From contig DASSEX010000065.1 of the NCBI GenBank assembly GCA_035695045.1, positions 1 through 47,232 of the forward strand: a stretch of 47,232 bases of DNA. The letters are read 5' to 3'. The notes beneath the pieces are model-generated. The model did not search any database, was not told the DNA's origin, and saw only the letters and a program-made list of their open reading frames with translations. Source of the stretch: DASSKP01 sp035695045 (GTDB lineage Bacteria; Actinomycetota; Actinomycetes; JAFAQI01). Position numbers and translations under genes: made by a program. The stretch's first letter is position 1. Every line of letters begins with the position of its first letter. Positions 31,405-40,198 of this stretch are shown here, piece by piece.

Positions 31405-33837
31405 TTACGCGCGCAGCGCCTCGAGGATCGGCGCCAGCTCCTCCGGCCGCACCAAGACGTCGCGCGCCTTGGATCCCTCGCTCGGGCCGACGATGCCGCG
31501 GCTCTCCATGAGGTCCATCAGGCGCCCAGCCTTCGCAAAACCGACCCGCAGCTTGCGCTGCAACATCGACGTCGACCCGAACTGGGTCGTGACGACCAGC
31601 TCGACCGCCTGGCAGAGCAGGTCGAGGTCGTCGCCGACCTCCTCGTCGATCTCCGTCTTGCTGGCCGGAGCCTCGAGGACGTCGTCGCGGTAGGCGGGCT
31701 GGGCCTGCGTCTTGCAGTGGCCGACCACGGCGTCGATCTCGCTGTCCGACACGAACGCACCCTGCAGCCGGATCGGCTTGCTCTCGCCCATGGGCAGGAA
31801 CAAGGCGTCACCGCCGCCGACGAGCTTCTCGGCGCCCGGCTGGTCGAGGATGACCCGGCTGTCGGCGAGGCTCGCGGTCGCGAACGCCAGCCGGCTCGGG
31901 ACGTTGGCCTTGATCAGGCCGGTGACCACGTCGACGCTCGGCCGCTGGGTCGCGAGGACGAGATGGATTCCGGCGGCGCGGGCGAGCTGGGTGATCCGGA
32001 CGACGGCGTCCTCGACGTCGCGCGGCGCGACCATCATGAGGTCGGCGAGCTCGTCGACGATGACGAGGAGATAGGGGTAGGGCGCGAAGGTCCGCTCGCT
32101 GCCGGGCGGCGGGGTCAGCTTGCCTGCCCGGACCTTGGTGTTGAAGTCGTCGATGTGCCGGACTCCCGCGGCTTCCATGTCGTCGTACCGCAGCTCCATC
32201 TCGCGCACGACCCACTGCAGAGCGTCCGACGCCTTCTTCGGATTGGTGATGATCGGCGTGATGAGGTGCGGGATGCCCTGGTAGTGGGTCAGCTCGACGC
32301 GCTTGGGGTCGATCAGCACGAGCCGCACCTCGTCGGGCGTGGCCCGCGCGAGGATCGACGTGATCAACGTGTTGATGCACGTGGACTTGCCGGCGCCCGT
32401 CGCGCCGGCGATGAGCATGTGCGGCATCTTCGCGAGGTTGGCGGCGATGAAGCGACCCTCGACGTCCTTGCCGAGACCGACGACGAGCGGGTGGTGGTCG
32501 CTGGTCGCGACCGACGACCGCAGCACGTCACCGAGGCTCACCATCTCGCGGTCGGTGTTGGGGATCTCGATGCCGATCGCGGACTTGCCGGGGATGACGT
32601 CGATGATGCGGACGTCCTGGCTCTTGACCGCGTACGCGATGTTGCGGTGCAGCTGCTTGATCCGTTCGACCTTGACCGCCGGCCCGATCTCGACCTCGTA
32701 GCGCGTCACCGTCGGTCCGCGGCTGAACCCGGTCACCGATGCGTCGACGTCGAACTCGGCGAAAACCTGTGTCAGCGCCTCGATGACGATGTCGTTGGCC
32801 TTGCTGCGCGCCTTGGCAGCGGGGCCCTGGCGCAACATCGTCGGCGCCGGCAGCTGGTAGGTGCCGTCGCCGAGTCGCATCTGCTCGACGCGCTTCGGCG
32901 GCGGTGAGGTCGCCGGCGGCGGAGGCGGCTCGACCGGCTCCTGCGCCTGCACCGGGATGTCGGCGAGCAACGGCGATGCCGAGAACGGCGACGTGTCGCT
33001 GAGCTCCACGTCGTCGTCACCGCGCTTACGGCGACGACGCTTCGGCTTGGGCTGGTCGAGGATCTCGGCGACGAGCTCGTCGTCGGTCTCGTCAGCGCCG
33101 TTGCTTCGATGCGCAAGGGCTCGCACCCGGTCGGGCACGGCATGCAGTGGAGTGCCGGTCAGCACGAGGACGCCGAAGACCGCGACCATCAGCAGGATCG
33201 GGATCGCGAGGTAGGGCGTCAGCGCCGCCGCGATCGGCGAACCGGCGAGCACGCCGAGCAGACCGCCCGCAGTGCGCCGGGCCGCGGCGCTGGTGGGGTC
33301 GCCGTGAACCAGGTCGAGCACGCCGAGGACACCCGCAGCCAGTGCGATCCAGCCGACCACGACCCGCCCGCGGGGCTCGTCGGTGGAGGGGCGACGCAGC
33401 AGCCGCCACGCCACCACGGCGAGCAGCGGCGGCAGCAGCATGACCGCCGAACCGATCAGCGTGCGAAGGACCGTCGTGATCCCGTGACCCAGCGGGCCTC
33501 CGGCACCGGCCCACGCTCCGACAGCGACGACGAGCGCTGCGGCCGCCGCGCCGAGCCCGACACCGTCGCGCCGGTGCGCGGGATCGAGGTCGCGAGCACC
33601 ACCGCCCGCGTGCCGGGCCAGCGAGCCGACCGTGTGGGCGAGCAGCATCCACAGCGCGCCCAGCGCCCGGCCGAGCGCACGGAACAGTCGCACCGGAAGG
33701 GAAGGACCGGTGCGGCGGCGAGCCGGCGGACGCGAGGCCGGCCGCTTCGCCGGCGTCCGGCTGCGGCTGGACGTCGTACGGCTGCTCCCGGACGAGCGCG
33801 TGCTCGGCCGGGACCGCGTCGGGGTGCGCGTGGCCAC
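31405..33837 (-). CDS. ftsK: DNA translocase FtsK
   Basis: FtsK pumps chromosome ends through the division septum and activates dimer resolution. The 810-residue protein has a basic Ser/Arg/Pro-rich N-terminus (1-50), a membrane region with about four helices (95-230), a short Pro-rich linker, and the motor domain with Walker A GATGAGKST (478-486) and the Walker B strand LLVIVDELADLMM. The C-terminal gamma winged helix is present (TTQFGSTSMLQRKLRVGFAKAGRLMDLMESRGIVGP), so it can read KOPS-like signals. GTG 33837 is chosen because TACCCT lies six bases upstream, suggesting a leaderless message; the GGGAGGG sequence is 14 bases away. The gene is divergent from the ArsR-like gene, with 84 bases between. 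Confidence 0.96.
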   Translation of the reverse strand: MATRTPTRSRPSTRSSGSSRTTSSRSRTPAKRPASRPPARRRTGPSLPVRLFRALGRALGALWMLLAHTVGSLARHAGGGARDLDPAHRRDGVGLGAAAAALVVAVGAWAGAGGPLGHGITTVLRTLIGSAVMLLPPLLAVVAWRLLRRPSTDEPRGRVVVGWIALAAGVLGVLDLVHGDPTSAAARRTAGGLLGVLAGSPIAAALTPYLAIPILLMVAVFGVLVLTGTPLHAVPDRVRALAHRSNGADETDDELVAEILDQPKPKRRRRKRGDDDVELSDTSPFSASPLLADIPVQAQEPVEPPPPPATSPPPKRVEQMRLGDGTYQLPAPTMLRQGPAAKARSKANDIVIEALTQVFAEFDVDASVTGFSRGPTVTRYEVEIGPAVKVERIKQLHRNIAYAVKSQDVRIIDVIPGKSAIGIEIPNTDREMVSLGDVLRSSVATSDHHPLVVGLGKDVEGRFIAANLAKMPHMLIAGATGAGKSTCINTLITSILARATPDEVRLVLIDPKRVELTHYQGIPHLITPIITNPKKASDALQWVVREMELRYDDMEAAGVRHIDDFNTKVRAGKLTPPPGSERTFAPYPYLLVIVDELADLMMVAPRDVEDAVVRITQLARAAGIHLVLATQRPSVDVVTGLIKANVPSRLAFATASLADSRVILDQPGAEKLVGGGDALFLPMGESKPIRLQGAFVSDSEIDAVVGHCKTQAQPAYRDDVLEAPASKTEIDEEVGDDLDLLCQAVELVVTTQFGSTSMLQRKLRVGFAKAGRLMDLMESRGIVGPSEGSKARDVLVRPEELAPILEALRA

Positions 33838-33843
33838 GCGGGC

Positions 33844-33849
33844 AGGGTA
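33844..33849 (-). promoter_or_regulatory. ftsK -10 element (TACCCT), leaderless spacing
   Basis: TACCCT on the minus strand is six bases before GTG 33837. No -35 consensus was seen at 17 bases. Shares the divergent region with the ArsR-like promoter. Confidence 0.45.
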
Positions 33850-33886
33850 GTCCCTCCCGTCACATTCGCCCCATCCGCCACGCGGG

Positions 33887-33915
33887 TTGCGCCCGAGGAT
33901 CTGAAGCGTTAGTTT
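33887..33915 (+). promoter_or_regulatory. Predicted leaderless promoter of the ArsR-like/MFS operon
   Basis: TTGCGC (33887-33892) and TAGTTT (33910-33915) are 17 bases apart and the start codon lies six bases after the -10, so transcription should start at or next to the ATG. No ribosome-binding site is present. Confidence 0.65.
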
Positions 33916-33921
33916 CGAAAC
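33912..33921. promoter_or_regulatory. Perfect palindrome GTTTCGAAAC abutting the ATG
   Basis: The ten-base palindrome overlaps the -10 hexamer and touches the start codon of the ArsR-like gene. A dimeric winged-helix regulator bound here would block initiation, so it is probably an autoregulatory operator for that gene and its exporter. Confidence 0.6.
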
Positions 33922-34497
33922 ATGTCTTTCGCACCTCGGGGCGCACCGGTGTTGCGCGACCCGCGGGCGATGCGGGCCCTGGCCCATCCGGCTCGGCTCG
34001 CGATCCTCGAGCGGCTGTCCGCGGACGGGCCGGCGACGGCGACCGAGTGCGCCGAGGTGACCGGCCAGTCCCCCAGCGCCTGCAGCTACCACCTGCGCGC
34101 CCTGGCCCGCTGGGGTCTGGTCACGCAGGCCGACGGTCGGGACCGCCGTGAGCGTCGCTGGGCGGTGGTGGGTCCGTTCGTCATCGGCGACCACGACGCG
34201 CCGCGCGAGGCCGCGGTCGCGGCCGCCGAGCACGCGCTCACCGGACAGGTGCTGGCGCGCGCGTCCGAGCGGGTCCTCGCCTGGATGGACCGCAGCGACG
34301 GCGAGTCGCCGGAGTGGCGCGAAGCCACGCTCGTCGCGAACCGCTCGCTCGTCCTGACTGCCGACGAGCTCACGAGGCTGCTCGAACAGGTCGACCGCTT
34401 GTGCGAGCCGTTCGTCGCCAGCCGGCGGAGAGAGTCCGCTCCCGCTGACGCCCGGGTGGTGCGCCTGCACCTGTCCGCCGTTCCGGACCCGCCGTGA
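33922..34497 (+). CDS. ArsR-like winged-helix regulator
   Basis: The 191-residue protein has an N-terminal ArsR-type winged helix: LRDPRAMRALAHPARLAILERLSADGPATATECAEVTGQSPSACSYHLRALARWGLVTQADGRDRRERRWAV. This arrangement is of the HTH_20 kind, without the CxC metal site of classical ArsR, so it probably senses another ligand through its roughly 100-residue C-terminal helical part. The gene starts right after a palindrome and a -10 element, and its stop overlaps the GTG of the MFS gene (GTGA). Regulator plus exporter in one operon, with an operator at the promoter, suggests self-regulated control of the efflux pump. Confidence 0.88.
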   Translation: MSFAPRGAPVLRDPRAMRALAHPARLAILERLSADGPATATECAEVTGQSPSACSYHLRALARWGLVTQADGRDRRERRWAVVGPFVIGDHDAPREAAVAAAEHALTGQVLARASERVLAWMDRSDGESPEWREATLVANRSLVLTADELTRLLEQVDRLCEPFVASRRRESAPADARVVRLHLSAVPDPP

Positions 34498-35711
34498 GTC
34501 GCCGGCCGTCGGTCCTGCGTCAACGCGACGTCGCCATCCTCGTGGCCGCGACTGCCGTCTCCGTCACCGGCGACGCGGCGGCGATCATCGCGCTGCTCCT
34601 GCGGTTGCATGCCCACGGCGGCAACGGGTGGACGATCGCCGCGCTGATGCTCGCGAGTGGCGCACCGATGATCTTCCTGTCGCCGATGGCCGGCGCGCTG
34701 GCCGACCGCATCGACAGCCGTACGGCGATCGCGTCGTCCGCTGTGGCGCAGGCGGTGTGCGCCGCGATGCTCGCGCGGTTCTCCGGGACCGCAGCGACAC
34801 TTGCGCTGGTCGCGCTGCTCACCGCGTGCGGCACGGTGGTCAACCCCTGCGTCGCCGCGCTGCTCCCCCGCACGGTTCCGGAGGACCGGCTGGTCGAGGC
34901 GAGCTCCTTCCAGCAGACGGCCTTCGTGCTCGGCAACCTGGCCGGGCCGGGCCTCGGCGGGCTGCTGACGGGCACGTTGGGCAGCACCGCACCGCTCGTG
35001 CTCGACGCAGCGACCTTCCTTGTGATGGCGGCCGCGATCTTCTTGGTGCGCACTCGCAGGCACATCTCACGTGAGTCGTCCGAGCCGAGGATCCGTCAGT
35101 CGGGGTTGAGCATCCTGTGGGGTGACCCCGTGCTTCGCGCCGTGGTGTCGACGATGTGCGGAGTCATCCTGGCCGCAGGCGCCGTCAACGTGGCAGAGGT
35201 GTTCTTGATGAAGGACGCCCTGCACACCAGCGACCTCGTGTTCGGCATCGTCAGCGCGATGTGGATGGCCGGGATGGTGGTCGGCTCGGCCGCGACGCCA
35301 CGAATGGGGCGCACCGTGCCCGCGCTGCTCTGGGTGATGGCCGCGGCTCTGGTCATCGGCGCCTTCGGGATCATCGCGGCCGGCCTGTCGCCGGTGTGGC
35401 CGGTCGCAGCCGCCGCGTTCCTGGTCGGTGGCGTAGGCAACGGAGGCCTGTCGGTCGCGTCCCGCACGATCGTCACGCTCCAGGTCACCGACGGCGTGCG
35501 GGGTCGCGTCTTCGGCGTCATGACCGGTTCGATCAACGCCGCCGGGGTCGTCGCCTACGTCGCCGGTGGCGCGCTCGTCGCCGGCTTCGGCCCGCGCGTG
35601 ACCGTCGTCGGCAGTGGATGCGCCGCGCTCGCCGTCGGGCTCCTGTTCGTCGCGGCGGTGCAACGTCGGGGTTACTCGATACGGTTCGGCCATGGCGCTA
35701 CCTCGCACTGA
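34494..35711 (+). CDS. MFS transporter (probable efflux)
   Basis: The 405-residue protein has about twelve hydrophobic helices and resembles MFS_3/enterobactin-exporter-type permeases that often pair with HTH_20 regulators. The loop after helix 2 has the conserved GALADRIDSRTAIASS motif A. The central loop is about residues 190-205 (RTRRHISRESSEPRI). The second half has a related SAMWMAGMVVGSAATPRMGRT and TDGVRGRVFGVMTGS. Substrate cannot be deduced. GTG 34494 overlaps the regulator's stop by four bases; the end overlaps the aminotransferase start by 20 bases. It is placed in the inner membrane and probably uses the proton gradient. Confidence 0.9.
   Translation: MSRRPSVLRQRDVAILVAATAVSVTGDAAAIIALLLRLHAHGGNGWTIAALMLASGAPMIFLSPMAGALADRIDSRTAIASSAVAQAVCAAMLARFSGTAATLALVALLTACGTVVNPCVAALLPRTVPEDRLVEASSFQQTAFVLGNLAGPGLGGLLTGTLGSTAPLVLDAATFLVMAAAIFLVRTRRHISRESSEPRIRQSGLSILWGDPVLRAVVSTMCGVILAAGAVNVAEVFLMKDALHTSDLVFGIVSAMWMAGMVVGSAATPRMGRTVPALLWVMAAALVIGAFGIIAAGLSPVWPVAAAAFLVGGVGNGGLSVASRTIVTLQVTDGVRGRVFGVMTGSINAAGVVAYVAGGALVAGFGPRVTVVGSGCAALAVGLLFVAAVQRRGYSIRFGHGATSH
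35680..35685 (+). promoter_or_regulatory. Possible internal -10 element (TACGGT) for the aminotransferase
   Basis: TACGGT lies inside the end of the MFS gene, six bases before ATG 35692, the same spacing as other probable leaderless starts here. No -35 was recognised. Confidence 0.3.
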
Positions 35712-36825
35712 GTGGCTGATCGACCCAGGGACGGCGTACCTCAACCACGGCGGCTTCGGCGCACTTCCCGTGCCGGTCGCGGAGGCGGCCGACGCGTTGC
35801 GCCGTGAGGTCGAAGCGAACCCCACGGACATGTTCATGCGCGCCTGGCAGGGACGCGTCGACGAAGTGCGGGCACGCGTCGCGGGCCTGCTCCACGCCCG
35901 CACTGACGATCTGGTGTTCGTGCCCAACGCCACGACCGGCAGCGCAACCGTGCTCTCCTCGTTTCCCTGGGCAGCAGCGGACGAGATCGTCGTGACCGAC
36001 CACCGCTACCCGGCGGTGCGCAGCCAGGCCGACGTGCTCGCCGCCCGCCACGGCGTCGTGGTGCGCGAGGCACACGTCCCCGTCGACGTCACCACTGCCG
36101 GCGAGATCAGCGACCGCATCCTGGGACAGGTGACCGAGCGCACCAAGCTCGTCGTTCTCGACCACATCGCTTCGGCCACGGGCTTCCGCTTCCCCGTCGA
36201 GCAGCTCGTCGACGACGTGCACGATGCCGGACTGCCGGTGCTCATCGACGGTGCGCACGCGCCGGGTCAGATCGAGGTCGACCTCGACGCCCTGGGCGCA
36301 GACTTCTGGTCCGGCAACATGCACAAGTGGGTCTGCTCACCGCGGGCGTGCGCTGCGCTCCGCGTGGATCCACGTTGGCAGCAGATGGTCCGGCCACTGG
36401 TCGCTTCGCACGAGTTCTCGCACGGCTACCAGCCGGCCTTCGACTGGATGGGCACCCACGACCCGATCCCGATGCTGGCGGTGCCGGCGGCGCTGGAGTT
36501 CTGGGAGTCGCTCGGCTGGGACGCGGTGCGCGCGGAGCAGCGACGACTGGTCGGGGAAGGGGCGCGTCTGGTCGCCGAACGTCTCGGCACCCGGGTCGCC
36601 GTCGCCGACGAGTTCACGGCCGCGATGCGCCTCGTCGAGCTACCCCGACCGATAGACGTCGAGGAGGGGCGCGCCCTGATGCACCGGCTGACCTCCGAAC
36701 ACAAGGTCACCGTCTACGTCACGCATCACGCCGGGGCGTCGTACGTGCGGATGGGCGGCCAGCTCTACAACACGCCGGACGACTACGAGCGGCTGGCGAC
36801 GGCGCTGGTGGTGGAGCTCACCTAG
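35692..36825 (+). CDS. PLP-dependent class V aminotransferase (isopenicillin-N-epimerase-like)
   Basis: The 377-residue enzyme has class V aminotransferase features. The start YLNHGGFGALPVPVAEA is the isopenicillin-N-epimerase/CefD-like N-terminus. The PLP site is visible: LIDGAHAPGQI with D186 and H189, and the Schiff-base Lys K212 in SGNMHKWVCSPR. Substrate-loop residues are in FSHGYQPAFDWMGTHD. The C-terminal domain ends with VRMGGQLYNTPDDYERL, typical for the family. Relatives include cysteine desulphurase-like lyases and racemases, and the true reaction is unknown. ATG 35692 matches the family's N-terminus and overlaps the MFS gene by 20 bases. The stop codon abuts, without a gap, the stop of the convergent cyclase gene. 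Confidence 0.9.
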   Translation: MALPRTEWLIDPGTAYLNHGGFGALPVPVAEAADALRREVEANPTDMFMRAWQGRVDEVRARVAGLLHARTDDLVFVPNATTGSATVLSSFPWAAADEIVVTDHRYPAVRSQADVLAARHGVVVREAHVPVDVTTAGEISDRILGQVTERTKLVVLDHIASATGFRFPVEQLVDDVHDAGLPVLIDGAHAPGQIEVDLDALGADFWSGNMHKWVCSPRACAALRVDPRWQQMVRPLVASHEFSHGYQPAFDWMGTHDPIPMLAVPAALEFWESLGWDAVRAEQRRLVGEGARLVAERLGTRVAVADEFTAAMRLVELPRPIDVEEGRALMHRLTSEHKVTVYVTHHAGASYVRMGGQLYNTPDDYERLATALVVELT

Positions 36826-37596
36826 TCAGGACGTGATCGGCGTCGCGACGTAGACGGTGACGTCGTCCGGCACACCTTTGGGTCGGGCGAACAGGAACGA
36901 CTTCTTGCGGCGGACGCCGACGCGGTCTGCGTCGAGGCCCGCATACGCGGTGTCGGTGACGAGCACCTCGCCGGCGCCGGCCCGTTGCATCAACCTGGCC
37001 GCGACGTTCACGTCGACGCCGAGGTAGTCGCCACCGATCGCCCGCGGCCGCCCACTGTGGATGCCTGCGCGGATCTGCGGGCGCAACCCGGCGACATCGA
37101 CGCCGGCGAGCCGCGACTGCGCGTCGGTCACGGCGTCGAACGCGAGCTGAGGGTTGGGGAAGACCGCCATCAAGCCGTCACCGAGCCTCTTGACGACCCG
37201 TCCGCGGGACGAAGCGACCGCCGGTTCGAGCGCCTGGAAGACACGACGCAGCAACACGACGGCGTCATCGTCGCCCGCGCCCAGAGCCCAGTCGGAGAAG
37301 CCGACCAGATCGACGAACAGGATCGCCATCTCACTGTCGCCCTTGCCCGCACCGAAGCGTTCGAGCATCGACTGCCACACCTGCAGTGCGCCGAGGCTCA
37401 GCTCTCGCGACGCGACCGCGTCGTCCTCGAACAGCCTGTCCGCGATGCGCGCGATGGTGGACGCGCTGTTGGCGCCGGCGGTCGACAACGGGTCGCCGAA
37501 GTGCGGGTCGCCCGGCAGCACCGCTCGCACCTTGCGCAGCGTGCGGATGAGTCCGGGCGAGCGGTTGACCCGCTGCAGCCGTTCGTTGCCGGCCAT
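36826..37596 (-). CDS. Class III adenylate/guanylate cyclase, single domain
   Basis: The 256-residue protein has an N-terminal helical part (about 85 residues, with TIARIADRLFEDDAVASRELS) and one class III cyclase domain. The metal aspartates are D96 (ILFVDLVGFSDW) and D140 (KRLGDGLMAVF), the purine Lys is K136, and the transition-state Asn and Arg are N197 and R201 (VDVNVAARL). The adenine-pairing Asp is present at D190 (GGDYLG). All catalytic residues are therefore in place and adenylate cyclase activity is likely. No membrane segment is obvious, so it is probably cytosolic. ATG 37596 overlaps the rnj stop by one base (TGATG), so it is the last gene of the dapA-rnj-cyclase chain. Its stop abuts that of the aminotransferase. 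Confidence 0.9.
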   Translation of the reverse strand: MAGNERLQRVNRSPGLIRTLRKVRAVLPGDPHFGDPLSTAGANSASTIARIADRLFEDDAVASRELSLGALQVWQSMLERFGAGKGDSEMAILFVDLVGFSDWALGAGDDDAVVLLRRVFQALEPAVASSRGRVVKRLGDGLMAVFPNPQLAFDAVTDAQSRLAGVDVAGLRPQIRAGIHSGRPRAIGGDYLGVDVNVAARLMQRAGAGEVLVTDTAYAGLDADRVGVRRKKSFLFARPKGVPDDVTVYVATPITS

Positions 37597-39284
37597 CAGA
37601 CCTCGACGACGACCGGGATGATCATCGGCCGTCGTCGGTAGGTGTCCGACACCCACTTGCCGACGGTGCGCCGGACCAGCTGCTGGAGCTGATGCGCGTC
37701 CGCGACACCTTCCTTCGCCGCGCCGGCGAGCGCGTCCTCGACCAGCGGTCGCACCTCTTCGAAGGCAGCCGCGTCCTCCGAGAAGCCGCGCGCGAGGATC
37801 TCCGGCCCGGCCGCGACCTTGCCCGTCACGGAGTCGACCACGACGACAACCGTGACGAAGCCTTCCCCACCGAGGATGCGCCGGTCCTTGAGTGACGCCT
37901 CGCCGACATCGCCGACGGCGAGACCGTCGACGTAGACGTAACCGGCCGGCACGGCACCGACGATCCGCGCCTTGCCGTCGACGAGGTCGACCGCGACGCC
38001 GTCCTCGGCGAGCACGACGTTGTCGCGGGCGACGCCGGTCTGGACAGCGAGGTCGGCATGTGCGCGGAGATGCCGCCACTCGCCGTGGATCGGCATGACG
38101 TTGGACGGACGCGTCAGGTTGAGGACGTAGAGGAGCTCGCCCGCCGGCGCGTGCCCGGAGACGTGCACGAGCGCCGTCTCCTTGTGCACGACCGTCGCGC
38201 CCCATCGCGACAGCCCGTTGACGACGCGCCAGACGGCGCTCTCGTTGCCGGGGACGAGCGAGGAGGCGAGGACGACGGTGTCGCCCTCCTCGATGCGGAC
38301 CTGCCGGTGGTCACGGTTGGCCATCCGCGACAGCGCGGACATCGGTTCGCCCTGCGAACCGGTGGAGATGAGGACGACCCGCTCCGGCGGCAGGTCCTCG
38401 AGCGCGTCCAGACTGACGATGAGGCCCTCGGGGATCGTGAGGTAGCCGAGATCCCGGGCGATGCCCATGTTGCGAATCATCGAGCGGCCGATGAAGGCGA
38501 CCTTGCGGTTGTGCGCCTGCGCGGCTTCGAGCACCTGCTGGACACGGTGCACGTGCGAGGCGAAGCACGCGACGATGATCCGGCGCTGCGCCTTGCGGAA
38601 CACGTCGTCGAGCACCGGCCCGATCTCGCGCTCGGAGGTGACGAAGCCGGGCACCTCCGCGTTGGTCGAGTCGCTCATCAGCAGGTCGACACCCTCGCGC
38701 CCGAGCCGCGCCCAGCCACCGAGGTCGGTGATCCTGCCGTCGAGCGGCAGCTGGTCCATCTTGAAGTCGCCGGTGTGCAGCACGACGCCGGCAGGAGTGC
38801 GGATCGCGACACCGAGCGCGTCCGGGATGGAGTGGTTGACCGCGAAGAACTCGCACGCGAACGGACCGAGCTGCTCGGCCTGCCCCTCGCGGACCTCGAG
38901 CGTGTACGGCGTGATGCGGTGCTCCTGCAGCTTGCCCTCGATGAGAGCCAGCGTCAGCCGGGAGCCGACGAGCGGCACATCCGGCTTCTCTCGCAGGAGG
39001 TAGGGAACGCCGCCGATGTGGTCCTCGTGGCCGTGCGTGAGGACGACCGCCTCGACGTCGTCCCAGCGGTCTCGCAGATACGTGAAGTCGGGCAGGATCA
39101 GATCGACGCCGGGTTGGTCGGTCTCCGGGAACAGCACGCCGCAGTCGACGATCAGCAGCCGGCCGCTGTGCTCGAAGACGGTCATGTTGCGACCGATCTC
39201 ACCGAGGCCGCCGAGCGGGATGATCCGGAGCGCGCCGTCCTGCAGCGGCGGCGGGACGTCGAGTTCCGGGTGCGGGTGACTCAC
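37596..39284 (-). CDS. rnj: Ribonuclease J
   Basis: RNase J is a metallo-beta-lactamase/beta-CASP enzyme with 5'-3' exonuclease and endonuclease activity on RNA. The 562-residue protein has the zinc motif HGHEDH (84-89), LRIIPLGGLGEIGRNMTVFE at the start, HTGDFKMDQ, DSTNAEVPGF, the beta-CASP region with FASHVHRVQQVLEAA and VLISTGSQGEPMSAL, and MPIHGEWRHLRAHADLA with further metal ligands. The C-terminal domain (about 450-562) is complete. The start is GTG 39284, overlapping the dapA stop by four bases. Pairing of rnj with dapA is normal for actinobacteria. The 3' end is joined to a cyclase gene by a one-base overlap. Confidence 0.97.
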   Translation of the reverse strand: MSHPHPELDVPPPLQDGALRIIPLGGLGEIGRNMTVFEHSGRLLIVDCGVLFPETDQPGVDLILPDFTYLRDRWDDVEAVVLTHGHEDHIGGVPYLLREKPDVPLVGSRLTLALIEGKLQEHRITPYTLEVREGQAEQLGPFACEFFAVNHSIPDALGVAIRTPAGVVLHTGDFKMDQLPLDGRITDLGGWARLGREGVDLLMSDSTNAEVPGFVTSEREIGPVLDDVFRKAQRRIIVACFASHVHRVQQVLEAAQAHNRKVAFIGRSMIRNMGIARDLGYLTIPEGLIVSLDALEDLPPERVVLISTGSQGEPMSALSRMANRDHRQVRIEEGDTVVLASSLVPGNESAVWRVVNGLSRWGATVVHKETALVHVSGHAPAGELLYVLNLTRPSNVMPIHGEWRHLRAHADLAVQTGVARDNVVLAEDGVAVDLVDGKARIVGAVPAGYVYVDGLAVGDVGEASLKDRRILGGEGFVTVVVVVDSVTGKVAAGPEILARGFSEDAAAFEEVRPLVEDALAGAAKEGVADAHQLQQLVRRTVGKWVSDTYRRRPMIIPVVVEV

Positions 39285-40186
39285 AGCGGAAGGCCCGCCT
39301 CCACAAGGTCGCGGCGCAGCAGCTGGATCTGCTCGTCGGTCGCGTCCACCAGTGGCGCTCGGGTCGCCCGGCTCGGGATCAGCCCGAGCAGCTCGAGCGC
39401 TGCCTTCGCCATGATCGCGCCCTGCGTCCGCGTCATGATGCCGCGCACCGCGGGCAGCACAGCAGCGTTGAGGCGACGTGCTTCGTCGAGGTCACCGGCG
39501 TCGACGGCGCGGATCATGGCGACGTACTCCGCGGTGCAGACGTGGCCGACGACGCTGACCGTGCCGACCGCCCCGAGCGCGAACATCGGGAGGTTGATCG
39601 CATCCTCGCCGCAGTAGTAGACGAGGTCGGTCGCTGCCATCACCTTGGACGTCTCGTAGAGATCGCCCTTGGCGTCCTTGACCGCGACGATGCGGTCGTG
39701 CTCGGCGGCCTGCAGCAACGTGTCGGTCGCGATCGGCACACCGCTGCGTCCGGGGATGTCGTAGAGCATCACGGGCAGGCCGGTCGCGTCGGCGATCCGG
39801 CGGAAGTGCTCGAGCAGGCCCGCCTGCGGCGGCTTCGAGTAGTACGGCGTGACGACGAGCAGCCCCGTCACTCCGGTCTTCTCCGCCTGCTTGGCCAGCT
39901 CGACGCTGTGTGCGGTGTCGTTGGTGCCCGCACCGGCGACCACATGTGCGCGCGCACCGACGGCCTCGACGACGGCGCGCAGCAGGCGTTCCTTCTCCTC
40001 GTCACTCGTCGTCGGCGACTCCCCCGTGGTGCCGGAGATGACGAGCCCGTCGTTGCCACGGTCGACGAGATGTTCGGCGAGCCGCTGGGCCGCGTCGTAG
40101 TCGAGCGTGCCGTCGGCCGTCATCGGCGTCACCATCGCGGTGAGCATCCGGCCGAATGGCGCGGCCGCGCTGCTGGTGGGGGCCAT
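39281..40186 (-). CDS. dapA: 4-hydroxy-tetrahydrodipicolinate synthase
   Basis: DapA condenses pyruvate and aspartate semialdehyde, the first step of the lysine/diaminopimelate branch. The 301-residue protein has the family motifs GTTGE (52-56), Tyr142 in LYDIPGRSG and the Schiff-base Lys170 in RIVAVKDAKGDL. TM-barrel length is normal. ATG 40186 is chosen because TAGCCT lies six bases before it, a leaderless arrangement. The upstream 110-codon gene ends ten bases before the ATG, and its stop overlaps the -10 element. rnj follows with a four-base overlap. dapB lies about 6 kb away on the same strand. Confidence 0.97.
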   Translation of the reverse strand: MAPTSSAAAPFGRMLTAMVTPMTADGTLDYDAAQRLAEHLVDRGNDGLVISGTTGESPTTSDEEKERLLRAVVEAVGARAHVVAGAGTNDTAHSVELAKQAEKTGVTGLLVVTPYYSKPPQAGLLEHFRRIADATGLPVMLYDIPGRSGVPIATDTLLQAAEHDRIVAVKDAKGDLYETSKVMAATDLVYYCGEDAINLPMFALGAVGTVSVVGHVCTAEYVAMIRAVDAGDLDEARRLNAAVLPAVRGIMTRTQGAIMAKAALELLGLIPSRATRAPLVDATDEQIQLLRRDLVEAGLPL

Positions 40187-40192
40187 GCCCCC

Positions 40193-40198
40193 AGGCTA
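40193..40198 (-). promoter_or_regulatory. dapA -10 element (TAGCCT), leaderless spacing
   Basis: TAGCCT is six bases upstream of the dapA ATG; its first three bases are the stop codon of the preceding gene. No good -35 was identified. Confidence 0.5.

Noticed and set aside
30997..32907. Plus-strand frame of 636 codons opposite ftsK
   Set aside because: A shadow of ftsK; its composition mirrors the FtsK motor sequence and shows no domain.
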